This document shows positions 52,530-63,844 of a stretch of 64,000 nt of DNA, piece after piece; position 1 is the stretch's first letter; every line of letters starts with the position of its first letter. The stretch comes from Elephas maximus indicus. Taxonomy: Eukaryota > Chordata > Mammalia > Proboscidea > Elephantidae. Under the pieces are notes generated by a model. That model worked only from the letters and a program-made list of their open reading frames with translations, was not told the origin of the DNA and did no database searches. A program made the position numbers and the translations under genes. The stretch spans positions 101,694,480 through 101,758,479 of the forward strand of contig NC_064825.1 in NCBI RefSeq assembly GCF_024166365.1. Direction: 5' to 3'.

Positions 52530-53905
52530 TGTTCAGGCTCTTATCATATCCTGCCTGGATAACAGCACCAGCCTCATAACTCGACTAGCTCATTACAGCT
52601 TTGCTCACCTCCAGCCTATTGTCTGTACTGCAGCGGAATGGTTTATCTAAAATGCAGTACTCATCATATTATTTCCCTCCTTACAACCCATCGGTGGCTC
52701 CCATTTGCCTTCAGGAGCACTCTTGGAATTCCTTAGAGTGGCCTTCAAGGCCCTGGCTGATCTAGCCTTGGCTACCCTCTGCCACCCTATATCTCATCAC
52801 GCCCTCCCTGCCTCACTGTTTCAGCCAGCTGTTAGCAGATCCCCAAGGTACCAGGCTCTGCCATATCGCCATGATTTTCACATGCCATTTTCTTTGCCCA
52901 GAATGCCCTTTTCCTTTTTGACTGCCTAGCAAACTCCTACTCATCCTCCAAGACTCCCCTCAAGAAGTGAAGCCTTCCTGTCCACCTCCCCAGTGCACTC
53001 CAATGTCACTTCAGTACCCTCCATAAAGACACTTACTTCTTGTTGCAATTTTTTAAAATTTTTTATTGTGCTTTAAGTGAAAGTTTACAAACCAAGTCAG
53101 TCTCTCACACAAAAACTTACATACACCTTGCTACATACTCCCAATTTGTCTCTCTCTAATGAGACAGCCCACTCCTCCTCTCCACTCTCTCTTTTTGTGT
53201 CCATTCCACCAGCTTCTAGCCCCCTCTACCCTCTCATCTCCCCTCCATGCAGGGGATGCCAACATAGTCTCAAGTGTCCACCTGATCCAAGAAGCTCACT
53301 CTTCACCAGAATCCCTCTCCATCCCATTGTCCAGTCCAATCCATGTCTGAAGAATTGGCTTTGGATATGGTTCCTGTCCTGTGCCAACAGAAGAAGGTCT
53401 GGGGGTCATGACCACCGGGGTCCTTCCAGTCTCAGTCAGACCATTAAGTCTGGTCTTTTTACAGGAATTTGAGGTCTGCATCCCACTGCTCGCCTGATCC
53501 CTCAGGGATTCTCTGTTGTGTTCCCTGTCAGGGCAGTCATCGGTTGTAGCCGGGCACCATCTAGTTCTTCTGGTCTCAGGCGGATGTAGTCTCTGGTTTA
53601 TGTGGCCCTTTCTGTCTCTTGGGCTCATAATTACCTTGTATCCTTGGTGTTCTTCATTCTCCTTTGGTCCAGGTGGGTTGAGACCAGTTGATGCATCTCA
53701 GATGGCCGCTTGCTTGTTAGCGTTTAAGACCCAAAACATTTTCGTTGCAATTTTTGCTATCTATATTTTTTTTTTTACCTATGACTCCTTTTGTCTTCTT
53801 GAGGGCAGCACTGATTGTAGTTAATTTCGGCATCTATAGAACCTACCACAGTATTATCACATTCACTAGAAATGGTTGCAAATGAGTGAATGACTAAATG
53901 AAGGA
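52530..53905 (+). mobile_element. L2 LINE 3' region, split by an L1 3' end
   Basis: acccatcggtggctcccatt, ccttcaaggccctggctgat, ttgcccagaatgcccttttc before the insertion; ttcttgagggcagcactgat and gagtgaatgactaaatgaag after it. The 74-codon frame at 52705 is an L2 relic. Confidence 0.85.
53054..53743 (-). mobile_element. L1 3' end (690 bp), with target duplication
   Basis: Poly(A) end at 53054 with reversed AATAAA (tttttattgtgctttaagtg). Perfect 12-bp duplication GTTGCAATTTTT at 53042-53053 and 53744-53755. 5'-truncated, no ORF2. The 131- and 110-codon frames here are by-products. Confidence 0.85.
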
Positions 53906-54419
53906 AAACGAAAACCCTGTTTATAGAAGAATAGGAGCCCAGAAAGGAGCAGGGATTTGGCCAAAATAGAATGCAGAAGTCCTATAACCCCGGACTCGCT
54001 CTGTCTCTAGGGGGCTATGGCTCGTTCATGCAGTCATGAATCCAAGCGCCAATCATATGCCAGACACTGAGCTAGTCCCTGGGGAACAAGACCAAGGTGC
54101 AGTCCCAGCCCTCAGAGTCCACGGGTAGGTGGGATGGAATGACAGGTACAGAGACAATCCCTACACCTTTCACTAGGAGGTAGGAGAAAGGGTGTAGAAG
54201 GAGCTACAGAAATTCCAGGGAGGGGAAGCCATTGTTTCTATGTCTCCATTCCCTCTCCACAAACCCTGGAGGTCAAGTTTGCACGAGTGAACAGACACAC
54301 ACACATGCTCACACACCCACAAGACAAGTGACATGAACGTGCCTTGCTCGATAGGGCAGAGCAGACGGTCACAAGGACATATTTGTGCCTCTAAGCAGTC
54401 ATGGCAAGAGCCATGAGTG
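53906..54419. other. Ancient repeat fragment (54015-54150), otherwise unassigned
   Basis: atatgccagacactgagcta through cagtcccagccctcagagtc is the family noted at 23690. A short CA-rich run (acacacacac) lies near 54295. Confidence 0.45.
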
Positions 54420-54660
54420 TAAGCAAGGACAGATGACACTAGATAGCCAAGCATTTTCTGACACTTCACCCTGCACAAGCCCTTTCTCACACTATGTCTC
54501 ATTTGATCCTCACGAGATAGAACCTACAGGCAAGACAGGCATTGTTTCCTCTCCAATTTTCAGGCGAACAAATTGAGACTCAGAGAGATGTAAAGGGCTT
54601 TCCCAGCCCCACTGCCTGGCCAGCGGAAAAGCCAGAACTGAATCCATCACTCCTCAAGCT
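54420..54660 (-). mobile_element. MIR SINE
   Basis: tatgtctcatttgatcctca, caaattgagactcagagaga. Confidence 0.8.
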
Positions 54661-54865
54661 GCGCATTTAGCCTGGCCAGGTCCTCTGCTATGCACAGAGG
54701 AAACTGAGGCAGATGGGGCACAGTCCTTGCCTCTCCTGGAAACAACAGCGTACTGGCCGATCGCACTCTCAATTCTGACAGAACCTGTTTGAACTTGACG
54801 AGCTGTGTGAATCTGAGCTGGTAACTCATCTCTGGGCCTTATGTTTTGTATCTCAGATTCAAACC

Positions 54866-55420
54866 AGAAATCAGACCAGGTCACACTTATGTTCAGAATC
54901 TTCCAGCAAGCCCTATCACACTTGGCATAAAATCCAAACTCCTTCACAGGGCCCCACATGACCAACCCCTGGCTCACTTATCCAGCCTGTTTCCAATCAC
55001 TGTCCATCCCTTGTCCAATCCTCCAGCCACAGCGGCCTCCTTGCTGTGTCTGGAGTGAGACAAGCACCTCCAACCCCCTGGCCTTGGCCCTTTCCCTTCT
55101 CTTTCCTGGATGCTCTTTCTCCAGATAGTCGCATGGTTGACTCTTTTGCCCCCCTCAGCTTTCTGCCTCCTCACAGAGGCTACCCCTGACCACTGCGTCC
55201 AAATGGGTGATCCTGCCACTCTCGACTGTATTTTTTCTTGAAGGCACTACCTCTCTCTAACATGACACTACGTACATATTTGATCATTTGTTTATGACTT
55301 GTCTCCCCTACTAATATGTAAGGGTAGAAATGTGCCCATTTTGCCCACTCCTACCTCTTTGGTGCCTGCCAGAGAGTAGACAATAAACGTATGTTACGTG
55401 AATGAATCGATGACCCTCAG
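54866..55420 (+). mobile_element. L2 LINE 3' end
   Basis: tccaaactccttcacagggc, ctccagccacagcggcctcc, cagaggctacccctgaccac, gtgcctgccagagagtagac, aatgaatcgatga. Long and in order. Confidence 0.88.
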
Positions 55421-55560
55421 TTTGCTCCCCTTTAAAATGATACCAACAGCACATAGTTACAAAGATTAAATGATGTTATAAATGCAGGATGCTTAACCTG
55501 GTGCCTGGCATTTAGTTGGCACGCAGTAATGGTAGCTGCTGCTGCTGTTGTTGTTATTAT
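55421..55560 (+). mobile_element. MIR SINE 3' part
   Basis: cccctttaaaatgataccaa, ggtgcctggcatttagttgg. Ends in a GCT/GTT triplet run. Confidence 0.8.
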
Positions 55561-56523
55561 TCTGCAGAGCCCAGTCTCATGGTGGAGACAGATGTGACAA
55601 TAATCACAGAGTGATAACAACGCTCTTTCTCCTGAGCTCTCTCCACCTTAGGCTCCAGGCAGCAGCCCCTCTGTCTACCTGAAGATCAGGGCCAAAAGCT
55701 CTTGCCCTGTCTGCTGAGGTCATCCTCAGGGTCTGGCCCTGGTGGTTGGGAGACCTCTAGGCCCCACTGGGCTGGGGGGCAGTGGGCAGAGCCCAGACCA
55801 GGCCTCACAAACCCGTGATTTCCCCCCAGAGCAGGCCCCACATCAAAGCCACTCTCAGAGGGGCGAGGCCTTGAGATAAATGGAAGATTAAAGAAGGCGC
55901 TGTCTCCACAGGCCACAGGGAGAGGCGGCCGGGCAGGCGACCACAGTGGGGAGGCCCTGACACAGCCATGGCTGCAGCCACCTCGGGGGGCAAAGAGCAG
56001 AGGATGGGGCTCAGGCCTGGGCAAGGAGAGACTTCAAAGTGTAATTTAGTTTGGGTCAGGACCGCATGGTTATATCTAGACCCATTCCTCCAGGTCATGC
56101 CAGCTTCTTAACCCTTTCCCAGCCAGACAGCAGCAGGGAGGCTCGTCAGTGGAACCCCTGGGCCTCTCTTTAAGTCTGTTGGATCATTGGGGTTTGCTCC
56201 GTGCAGCAAGGGAGCCTATAATGAGGACCTCCTGGCCCTAGTCTCCCTCCCCAGGGAAGGTCTGTAATTAGTGCAGGAGGCGAGGCTGGGGAAGCTCAGA
56301 CAATGTCATTTGAACCATGATGAGACATGGCTCAATTGCTAGTCTGCACATTTTTTTTTTTTCTGGTGCCATTTCATATACAAAACTTGGGCAAGCTTAA
56401 CTCTTTGCTGGCTGGGCCCTGATGCCCGGGTTTCAACTCGGCATACCATCCATTCCTGATTTTTTTCTTCCTCACCCCACTCCCCACACCTCAGTCCAGG
56501 TGAGCCATGGTTTTGGGCCTCCT
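55561..56523. other. Unique GC-rich sequence
   Basis: Frames of about 100 codons overlap on the minus strand (55686-56098) without family resemblance. ctgtaattagtgc (56263) and a T12 run (56350) noted. No repeat recognised. Confidence 0.4.
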
Positions 56524-56534
56524 GAATATCATCC

Positions 56535-56691
56535 CTGGTGGCATAGTGGTTAAAAGTTCAGCTGCTAACCAAAAGGTTGGCAGTTCAAATCCACCAGCTG
56601 CTCCTTGGAAACCCTACGGGGCAGTTCTACTCTGTCCTATAGAGTTGCTATGAGTCAGAATTGACTCGATGGCAATGGGTTTAGTTTTCTG
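56535..56691 (+). mobile_element. AfroSINE-S
   Basis: ctggtggcatagtggttaaa to cgatggcaatgggtttag. 11-bp duplication GAATATCATCC at 56524-56534 and 56692-56702. Confidence 0.95.
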
Positions 56692-56702
56692 GAATATCAT
56701 CC

Positions 56703-56905
56703 TTGGGTGGCACAAATGGTTAGATGCTCAACAACTAGCCAAAATGTCAGCAGTTTGAACCCACCCAGAGGTGCCTGGGGAGACAGGTCTAGAGATCTGC
56801 TTCCAAAAGATCACGGCCTTGAAACTTCTATGGAGTCGCTCTACTCTGCACACTTGGGATCACCATGAGTCAAATCAACTCAGTGACAGCTAACAACAAC
56901 ATCAG
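56703..56905 (+). mobile_element. AfroSINE-B abutting AfroSINE-S
   Basis: ttgggtggcacaaatggtta, gagatctgcttccaaaagat, ggatcaccatgagtcaaatc, ending cagctaacaacaacatc. The short SINE landed at or beside its 5' end. Confidence 0.93.
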
Positions 56906-57595
56906 CCAAGCCATCATCCAACAAACCTTTACTGAGGGTCACCAGATGCCAAGGACCAAGGGAAGGGGACCCAAAGAAAAGCCTCCCTTCCGGCCATTAA
57001 GGAGGTTATGATCATTCTGGGCAGTGGAGATATGTACATCAGAAACAGCAGGACAGGGTAGAATCAGACGGTGAGGACCAGCAAGGGCAGAGAAGGAGGC
57101 AGCATGGAGGCAGGGCAGACAAGATGGGAGCCTGGAAGATTATCAGGTGGTAAGCACTCTGTAAATATGTACCCGGGGAACCATCTTCCTGGGGCAGAGC
57201 GTTTCTGCAACCAGAGTCAGAAGGCTGAGCCCACAGGGAGAGGGGAGGCAGCAAACCTCAGCAGATCTGAGCCAGCCGCAGATAGAGATAAATGTCAGAG
57301 TCTGTTGGGACAGGCAGAGGTGATTCCTTCCACCCCAAGCTCCTGAAGCACTCATTCTGAATCCCTGAACTACAGTTCCTCTCACATTGGACTGCAACAC
57401 ATCTGATTACAGATCTGGCTCCCCTGCCCAGCTGTGAGCAACTTAAGGGCTCTAGTCACCTCTGGTCTCGTGTGCCTATGCACTGAGCCTTGCACACAAG
57501 AGGGACTAAATAAATGCTTATCAAATAAATGATTGGGCTTGGATGAGATGGTGGGACTTGTGGGGACTCTACCTCTAAAGACCTTCCCGTAAATG
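56906..57595. other. Ancient repeat fragment, unassigned DNA and L2/MIR tail
   Basis: 56920-57010 (caacaaacctttactgaggg) is an ancient dispersed repeat; 57445-57535 (actgagccttgcacacaaga, aataaatgcttatcaa) is an L2-type 3' end. The rest is unassigned. Confidence 0.45.
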
Positions 57596-57758
57596 GAAAA
57601 AACCAAACCCGTTGCTGACAAGTCAATTCCAACTCATAGCGAGCCTATAGGACAGAGTAGAACTGCCCCATGGGGTTTCCAAGGAGCAGTTAGTAGATTC
57701 AAGCTGCTGACTTTCTGGTTAGCAACTGAATGCTTAATCACTGCACCACAGGGCTCCA
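57596..57758 (-). mobile_element. AfroSINE-S, antisense
   Basis: aaaaaccaaacccgttgctg to tgcaccacagggctcc. Complete. Confidence 0.95.
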
Positions 57759-57759
57759 T

Positions 57760-58705
57760 AGGGCATGCAAGTTGTGGCCCCACAGCCCCTACAATTCATA
57801 TCACGATCTCCCTCATATATAAAGAGCTTCTAGAAATCAATAAGACAAAGACCAATTTTTTAAAGACTGATTTTTAAAAGGTCAAAGAATATGAAGAGTT
57901 TACAGAAAAGGGATAATAAATTGTTCTGTTGTTATTTGCCATCCAATCAATCCTGACTCATACCGAATTGTTCTGGAACATCTAAAAAGATGCTCACCTC
58001 ATTCAAAATTAGAAAAATCCAAATTAAAAACACACTGGAAAACGATTTATTATCTATCAGACTAGAAAAATTCACAAGTTTGATGATATCCTCTGGTTGA
58101 GAGATGGTAGAAAACTAGCAATGTCATATATTACTGGTGGAAGTGTAAAATTGATACCAGATAATTTGACAATATTTTTCCACATTATAAATGCACATTC
58201 TCTTTGACCCAGTGAATGAGAATTCATCCTATAGAGATGCAGTGCTTGAACAAGGCTATCACTGTCGCATTGCTTGTTACAGTAAAAAACCTGGAAGCAA
58301 TCCAAATGTCCATCAGTTGGGGATAGGTAAATAAATTATGGTACATTCATACAATGTGTGGCTATGCACCTATTTAATAAAAAAGAACGAGGAAGTTCTC
58401 TATGCACCGATACGGGAAGATTTCCAAAATAGATTAAGTAAAAAAAAAAGTTGTAGAACAGTGTGCACAATATGCTCCATTTGGGTAAAAAAGGAAAAGA
58501 AATATCTATACACATATACACATGTGTATACACACACAGAGCATAGAAGGATACCCAAAAAAGTAATAAAATTGATCATATTTTGGTTGAAAGGTGGGAA
58601 CTTAGTGGTTAGGATACAGTATGTAGGGGTGGGACAATCACTTTTCATTGTACTCTTTTTTTTTGAGCTATGTGAAAACATTATCTATTCAACAAATTTA
58701 AAAAA
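57760..58705 (+). mobile_element. Old L1 3' region
   Basis: aaagatgctcacctcattca, atatattactggtggaagtg, atccaaatgtccatcagttg, ttcattgtactctttttttt. A SINE-tail scrap (gttatttgccatccaatcaa) lies at 57928-57975. The 146-codon frame at 58338 is an L1 by-product. Confidence 0.8.
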
Positions 58706-58789
58706 AAAAAATCCCACCCCTCACCCCGCAAAGACCCCACCTCTACCTAGAGTCTGGAGTTCCCAGGCTGCTGAGTAGAGCTGATTCTA

Positions 58790-59015
58790 CATCACTGGCT
58801 GACTCTCCCTCAAGAGCATGGACTCTGAAATCAGACCAAGTCACTGTGCAACCTTGGGCAACTTACTTCATCTCTCCGAGCCTCAGTAAAACAGGGTAAT
58901 GGCAGTGCCTGCCTTCAAGGATTGTGGTGAGGCACAGGTGAGAAAACACGTAGGAAGTGCTTAGGATCCTGGGACATGATAAATGCTATATTGTATCAAT
59001 GTACCTGACTCACTG
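58790..59015 (+). mobile_element. MIR SINE
   Basis: agagcatggactctgaaatc, caaccttgggcaacttactt, gaagtgcttaggatcctggg. Confidence 0.9.
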
Positions 59016-59103
59016 CTCATATTCTTTGCTAACATTTTTATAGGATTTTTGGACTTTGTTTTATTGATTCATAGGTATGCTTTATAGATTCTGAAGATTG
59101 AGG

Positions 59104-60266
59104 CTGCTATCGTTAGGTGCTGTCAAGTCAGTTCCAACTCATAGCGACCCTATGCACAACAGAACGAAACACTGCCTGGTCCTGCGCCATCCTTACAGTT
59201 GTTGTTATGCTTGAGCTCCTTGTTGCAGCCACTGTGTCAATCCACCTTGTTGAGGGTCTTCCTCTTTTCTGCTGACCCTGTACTCTGCCAAGCATGATTT
59301 CCTTCTCCAGGGACTGATCCCTCCTGACAACATGTCCAAAGTGTGTAAGACACAGTCTTGCCATCCTTGCCTCTAAGGAGCATTCTGGCCACACTACTTC
59401 CGAGACAGATTTGTTCGTTCTTTTGGCAGTCTGTGGTATATTCAATATTCTTCGCCAACACCACAATTCAAAGGTGTCGACTCTTCTTTGGTCTTCCTTA
59501 TTCATTGTCCAGCTTTCACATGCATATGATGTGATTGAAAATACCATGTCTTCAGGGTGACATCTTTGCTCTTCAACACTTTGAAGACGTCCTTTGCAGC
59601 AGATTTGCCCAATGCAATGCGTCTTTTGATTTCTTGACTGCTGCTTCCATGGCTGTTGATGGTGGATCCAAGTAAAATTAAATCCTTGTCAACTTCAATC
59701 TTTTCTCCGTTTATCATGATGTTGCTCATTGGTCCAGTTGTGAGGATTTTTGTTTTCTTTATGTTGAGGTGCAATCCATACTGAAGGCTGTGGTCTTTGA
59801 TGTTCGTTAGTAAGTGCTTCAAGTCCTCTTCACTTTCAGCAAGCAAGGTTGTGTCATCTGCATAATGCAGGTTGTTAATGAGTCTTCCTCCAAGACTGAT
59901 GCCCCGTTCTTCTTCATATAGTCCAGTTTCTCGTATTATTTGTTCAGCATACAGATTAAATAGGTATGGTGATAGAATACAACCCTGACGCACACCTTTC
60001 CTGACTTTAAACCAATCAGTATCCCCTTGTTCTGTCCGAACAGCTGCCTCTTGATCTATGTAAATGTTCCTCATGAGCACAGTTAAGTGTTCTGGAATTC
60101 CCTTTCTTCGCAGTGTTATCCATAATTTGTTATGATCCACACAGCCGAATGCCTTTGCATAATAAAACACAGGTAAACATCCTTCTGGTATTCTCTGCTT
60201 TCAGCCAGGATCCATCTGACATCAGCAATGATATCCCTGGCTCCACGTCCTCTTCTGAAACTGGCC
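59104..60266 (-). mobile_element. RTE-clade LINE, 5'-truncated, with 39-bp target duplication
   Basis: About 1.16 kb of the 3' half of an RTE element (the group that includes the BovB-like LINEs of afrotherians): part of the reverse transcriptase, the C-terminal region and a short 3' end (tgagttggaactgacttgac, then cacctaacgatagcag on the minus strand). The flanks 59065-59103 and 60267-60305 are identical over 39 bp, so the boundaries are exact. There is no poly(A) tail, which is usual for RTE. It is the reference copy for the RTE fragments at 5676, 28787 and 33972. Confidence 0.95.
59128..60266 (-). pseudogene. RTE reverse transcriptase, broken
   Basis: RNA-dependent DNA polymerase fragment. 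The longest frame (59502-60170, 222 codons) carries the RT motifs in order: motif A region KAFGCVDH near its start, RKGVRQGCILSPYLF (motif B), and LHYADDTTLLAE (motif C, catalytic YADD). A second frame (59128-59547) continues the C-terminal part (ESWTMNKEDQRR, ELWCWRRIL). The two overlap in different frames near 59,540, so a one-base change has broken the protein. Just upstream of motif A, near 60,163, about four bases appear to be missing relative to the frame that precedes it. The first catalytic aspartate of motif A is glycine here. The 5' part with the endonuclease is absent. No activity is expected. I infer the family from motifs, not from a search. Confidence 0.9.
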
Positions 60267-60365
60267 TGATTCATAGGTATGCTTTATAGATTCTGAAGAT
60301 TGAGGTAGGCATTGCAAAATGGCAGAGCACTGAAGGCCCATGGGGCCTCAATAAATGGCCAAAAG

Positions 60366-60574
60366 CCAAAGCCACTGCCATCAAGTCAATCCCAACTCAT
60401 AGCGACCATATAGGACAAGGTAGAACTGCTCCCATAGGGTTTCCAAGGCTGTAAATCTTTACAGAAGCAGACTGCTACATCATCTTTCTCCTGTGAAGCG
60501 GCGGATGGGTTTGAACCACCTACCTTTGGATTAGCGACCGAGTACTTTAACCGCTGCCTCCCGCCCCAGGGCTG
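60366..60574 (-). mobile_element. AfroSINE-L, antisense
   Basis: agccactgccatcaagtcaa, ctttacagaagcagactgct, gggtttgaaccacctacctt. The head is partly altered (ccgctgcctcccgccccagg). Confidence 0.93.
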
Positions 60575-61559
60575 CTACCCGTAAATGGCAGCACATGGGA
60601 ATCATTATTGCCATGATCGTTTCTCCTCCAGGCCACATGTGCCAGGGTCTGAAGATATCCTACACTGGGACTCCCCATACGCAGGGCTCATCTAGACAGC
60701 CGCAAGGAATGGGGTCTTTCCTCACTGGCTCCCTCTCTGCATCTCTGCCAGTCTTCCCTGGGTTGTCAGAGACTGCCATTCTCCATAACACCTCCAGCTG
60801 CAGTTCTCAGAACAACAGCTCTTTCTCCACACTAGAAGACACTCATTCTTGGTGCTTTCTCCAGTGTGTCCGGTTTGTGGAGCAACCATGTGGTGCCAGC
60901 TCCTGTAAGTAATGAATTCGCTGGATAAGTGTAAGGCTTACCCTGGGAACCTAGGCCTTCATCTAGGGGCCTCTGAGCCACCAAGCCCGTGGGATTCCCC
61001 AGGCAAGAGAGATTCCTGGGGGGGCAGGTCTGAGGGTGCAGTGAGGGGTCAAGGCACAGGATACACACCATTGGAGCCTCTCACCCTGCCCCTTTGATCC
61101 TTGGTGCTTGCTTGCCCTAGAGCTGAGAAATGCGGCTCCCCTGGGCCCGCATCCATTTATTTTTCTCCTGGGAATTGGTCCGCCCTTCAGTTCTCCAGGC
61201 TCCAGAAACGTTCTTCAGAGCATCTGGTATATATATTTGCTTTAACTGGTGATTGCCAAGGCCAGCCCTGCTGGTTTTCTGTTTGTTCTGCTCAGCCACG
61301 GGGGCGGGGGGGGGGGCGGGGGGGGCACTGGGTCTGGTCCCTGAGGACAATAAACTCCCAGAGCCCCTTCTGTGTGCATGACAAAGGATGGGAGTACCCC
61401 ACCACCAACAACCTAGGCCTGTGTGACAAGCCTGCCTTCTTGGCCTGCATCTCCAGGAGGGATGTCTGGGCGAGGGCCACAGGGAGTTAAAGGCTGAGTC
61501 TGCAAAGGCCCCAGACTCCTCCTAACTCTTCAAAAGCCCCTTGATTTCTGTTCAACTTG
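60575..61559. other. Unique sequence with a G-rich tract
   Basis: No gene or repeat recognised. A 129-codon forward frame (61101-61490) crosses the G tract and is not credible as a protein. Confidence 0.4.
61299..61326 (+). repeat. Long G-run with quadruplex potential
   Basis: About 27 bases that are G except for three C. A second run of ten G lies at 63655-63664. Confidence 0.9.
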
Positions 61560-61561
61560 TC

Positions 61562-61790
61562 CAATCCTAGAGTCTGGGGTGGTGGAAATATTTAGTCACA
61601 CAGACCCAAGTTCCAGTTTCCAACTTTCCTGCTTAATAGCTGTGTGACCTTGGACAAATACCATAACCTCTCTGAGCCTCACATTCCTCATCTATAAAAG
61701 TTAATAACATTGGTACATTTACACCTGTCTCGTTTCTAAAAGTATTTGAGAAATTCTGCAGACAATAAAATTCACGGATTTTTAGTAGAG
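61562..61790 (+). mobile_element. MIR SINE
   Basis: ttaatagctgtgtgaccttg, taacctctctgagcctcaca, cctcatctataaaagttaat. Confidence 0.92.
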
Positions 61791-62321
61791 AAAGTATATA
61801 GAGAACGGGATCAAAACATCAGATGAAGTCCCAGATGCTGTTAGTTTGTAAAGTGCACCCCCATGAGACCCTGTTGCAAGAGGCGGACCTCAGCTAGTTC
61901 ATCTCTGGATTTCCTCGCAGGCCAAGGAAAGAAGGAAATGCACTGAACCACAAACTCAGAGTGTCCATTAGACAAAAAATAAACCCATTGCTTAGAGGAA
62001 ACCAACTTTCCTGGATCCTGAAGTCAAAGAAAAATTTCTCCCCTGAGCCTTTCTAAAGGGGAGAGGGGGTGATTTATATGCAGTGGGCCCCTCCCCTAAG
62101 TGAGTGTGATACTGTCTACTAAGGTCTTAGAGAGATTGAAATAAAATAAAACGCCTGACAGTGACTCTGAGTGAGCAGCACGTGGAATATGGGCCCATTT
62201 CCTTCCTTCCTATTCTGTCATCTACCAGGGAAAGGGTCTGCATAAGATCTTACATGTGTGTAAACTATTCAGTCACTGAGTAAACACTTCTTGATCACCC
62301 TAGACATTTTGAGAGCACTTT
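61791..62321. other. Unassigned
   Basis: No gene or clear repeat. Confidence 0.4.
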
Positions 62322-62504
62322 GTAGTCAGGTGCTTTCGAGTTGATTTCAACTCATAGGATTCCATGTGACCCAGTAGAACTGCCCCATAGACTCTTCTAG
62401 GCTCTAGTCTTTATACATCTTTCTCCTGTGGAGCCACTGGGTGGGTTCGAACCCCAACCTTTTGGTTAACAGGCGAGCCTTAACTGTTGTGCCACTAAGG
62501 CTCC
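62322..62504 (-). mobile_element. AfroSINE-L, antisense
   Basis: tcaggtgctttcgagttgat, tctttatacatctttctcct, cttttggttaacaggcgagc, head ccactaaggctcc. Part of the middle block is deleted. Confidence 0.92.
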
Positions 62505-63213
62505 TTAGGCAAACGTGTGAATTTACCTACACCTGACTGGCCTCTTCTCTGCTGTCCCCAAATCCTTAGCCTCAGAAGTTCTCTCCCTCCCCCTGCCACT
62601 CACCCTTTTGGGTCTGGGGCTCTGCCCCCTCCCAAGTCCAGCAATAAATCGCAGAGAGCCCTGCTCCTGCGGCTTCCCCTTTATTCTCCACATAGGTTCC
62701 GGCTGCTCCTGCCGACCACCACATTCATGGATCAAGGCCACGTGCAAAACACAATTAATATTCCACTCCACTCCCCCCAGCCCTGCAGCCGATGGGAAGA
62801 AGATGGAAACCAGATTTGTAGCTGCACGCTCTGGCACGGCTGCTGGCAGAGGGGTGGGCACGCCATTCCCCAGGTGGGAGCTGGCCTTCTCTCCTTCAGA
62901 GGCACGCACACGGGTGGGTGTCAGGACCCCAACCCCGAGGTCCACACCTCCGGGTCTTCTGCAGGGCCCAGTGTGTGCATGCACAGCCATGCCACACTCC
63001 ATACCTGGCCAATCTTTACCCAGAGGACACATGGGCTCTCACACACAAGGCCCACATTTGCTTTCTGGGCAGAAGCACACAGAATCACAGTCATAGAGCT
63101 GGTAGGACGGAATCTACAAGACCATCCTGTCCAAGTGCTCATTTTAGAGGGAAGAATCTGAGGCCCTGGCTTAAACTTGACTGTGATCAATCCGCTCTGA
63201 ATTGACTGGTTGC
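62505..63213. other. Unique GC-rich sequence with overlapping open frames
   Basis: Three frames of 160-214 codons overlap here on both strands (62517-63161 +, 62608-63096 +, 62523-63032 -). That pattern reflects few stop codons in GC-rich DNA, not a gene. 63085-63165 contains ancient repeat text (cagtcatagagctggtagga, gtgctcattttagagggaag). Confidence 0.5.
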
Positions 63214-63224
63214 ATTTTAACAAA

Positions 63225-63433
63225 AGGAGTCCCTGGGTAGTGCAAAAGGTTAACTGTGCATGTTAGGCTGATAAATGAAGATTTGGAGATTTGAATCCAC
63301 CCAGATGTGCCTTGGAAGAAAGGCCTGGCAATCCACTTCAGGAAAACTCAGCCACTGAAAACTCCATGGAGCACAGCTCTACTGACATACGTGGGGTTGC
63401 CATGAGTCGGAATCAAATAAACGGCAAATGGTT
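63225..63433 (+). mobile_element. AfroSINE-B with target duplication
   Basis: aggagtccctgggtagtgca, ggaagaaaggcctggcaatc, gttgccatgagtcggaatca. 11-bp flank ATTTTAACAAA (63214-63224, 63434-63444). Confidence 0.95.
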
Positions 63434-63444
63434 ATTTTAACAAA

Positions 63445-63844
63445 GCCTTTGGTTTAAACTTCCAATGTTGCCTCTCTGCTCCTGGTGACAAGCCACTTAC
63501 CACACCAGCCATGAAGTTTGGGGAAAGAGAGGTACAGGGTGGGGAAGGACTTGGCAAGTGCAAGATCGTCCAGGGCTTCAATTTTCCATGCCCCTGCCCT
63601 TCTTCTTAGTGTCTCAGTTCTGGTTCTGCCAGCTGTAGGTGGGGCAGGAATCTCGGGGGGGGGGCATCCCCAACAACAAGAGGACTCGCTGAGGCAAGAG
63701 GAAACAACTGGCTTTGTTGAGTTTTCTCCTTTGACTTTAGACTTGGGGAGCCAGGGGAACACAGGACCGTGTTCCTGATTGTGTGTCTTTGAGGGATGGG
63801 CCAGGCAGCTTGGGTTATAGAGGCGTCTAGAAGCAAAGCAAAGG
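63445..63844. other. Unassigned
   Basis: No gene or repeat recognised; G10 run at 63655. Confidence 0.4.

Noticed and set aside
53077..53628. Overlapping 131- and 110-codon frames
   Set aside because: Both are inside the L1 3' UTR copy, which is non-coding in its family by position.
58338..58778. 146-codon frame on the plus strand
   Set aside because: It lies in a decayed L1 3' end and adjoining low-complexity DNA; its product is lysine-rich and A-tract driven.
62517..63161. Longest plus-strand frame outside recognised mobile elements (214 codons)
   Set aside because: It overlaps a 162-codon plus frame and a 169-codon minus frame, has no domain resemblance and its end runs into ancient repeat sequence. 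Stop-poor GC-rich DNA explains it.
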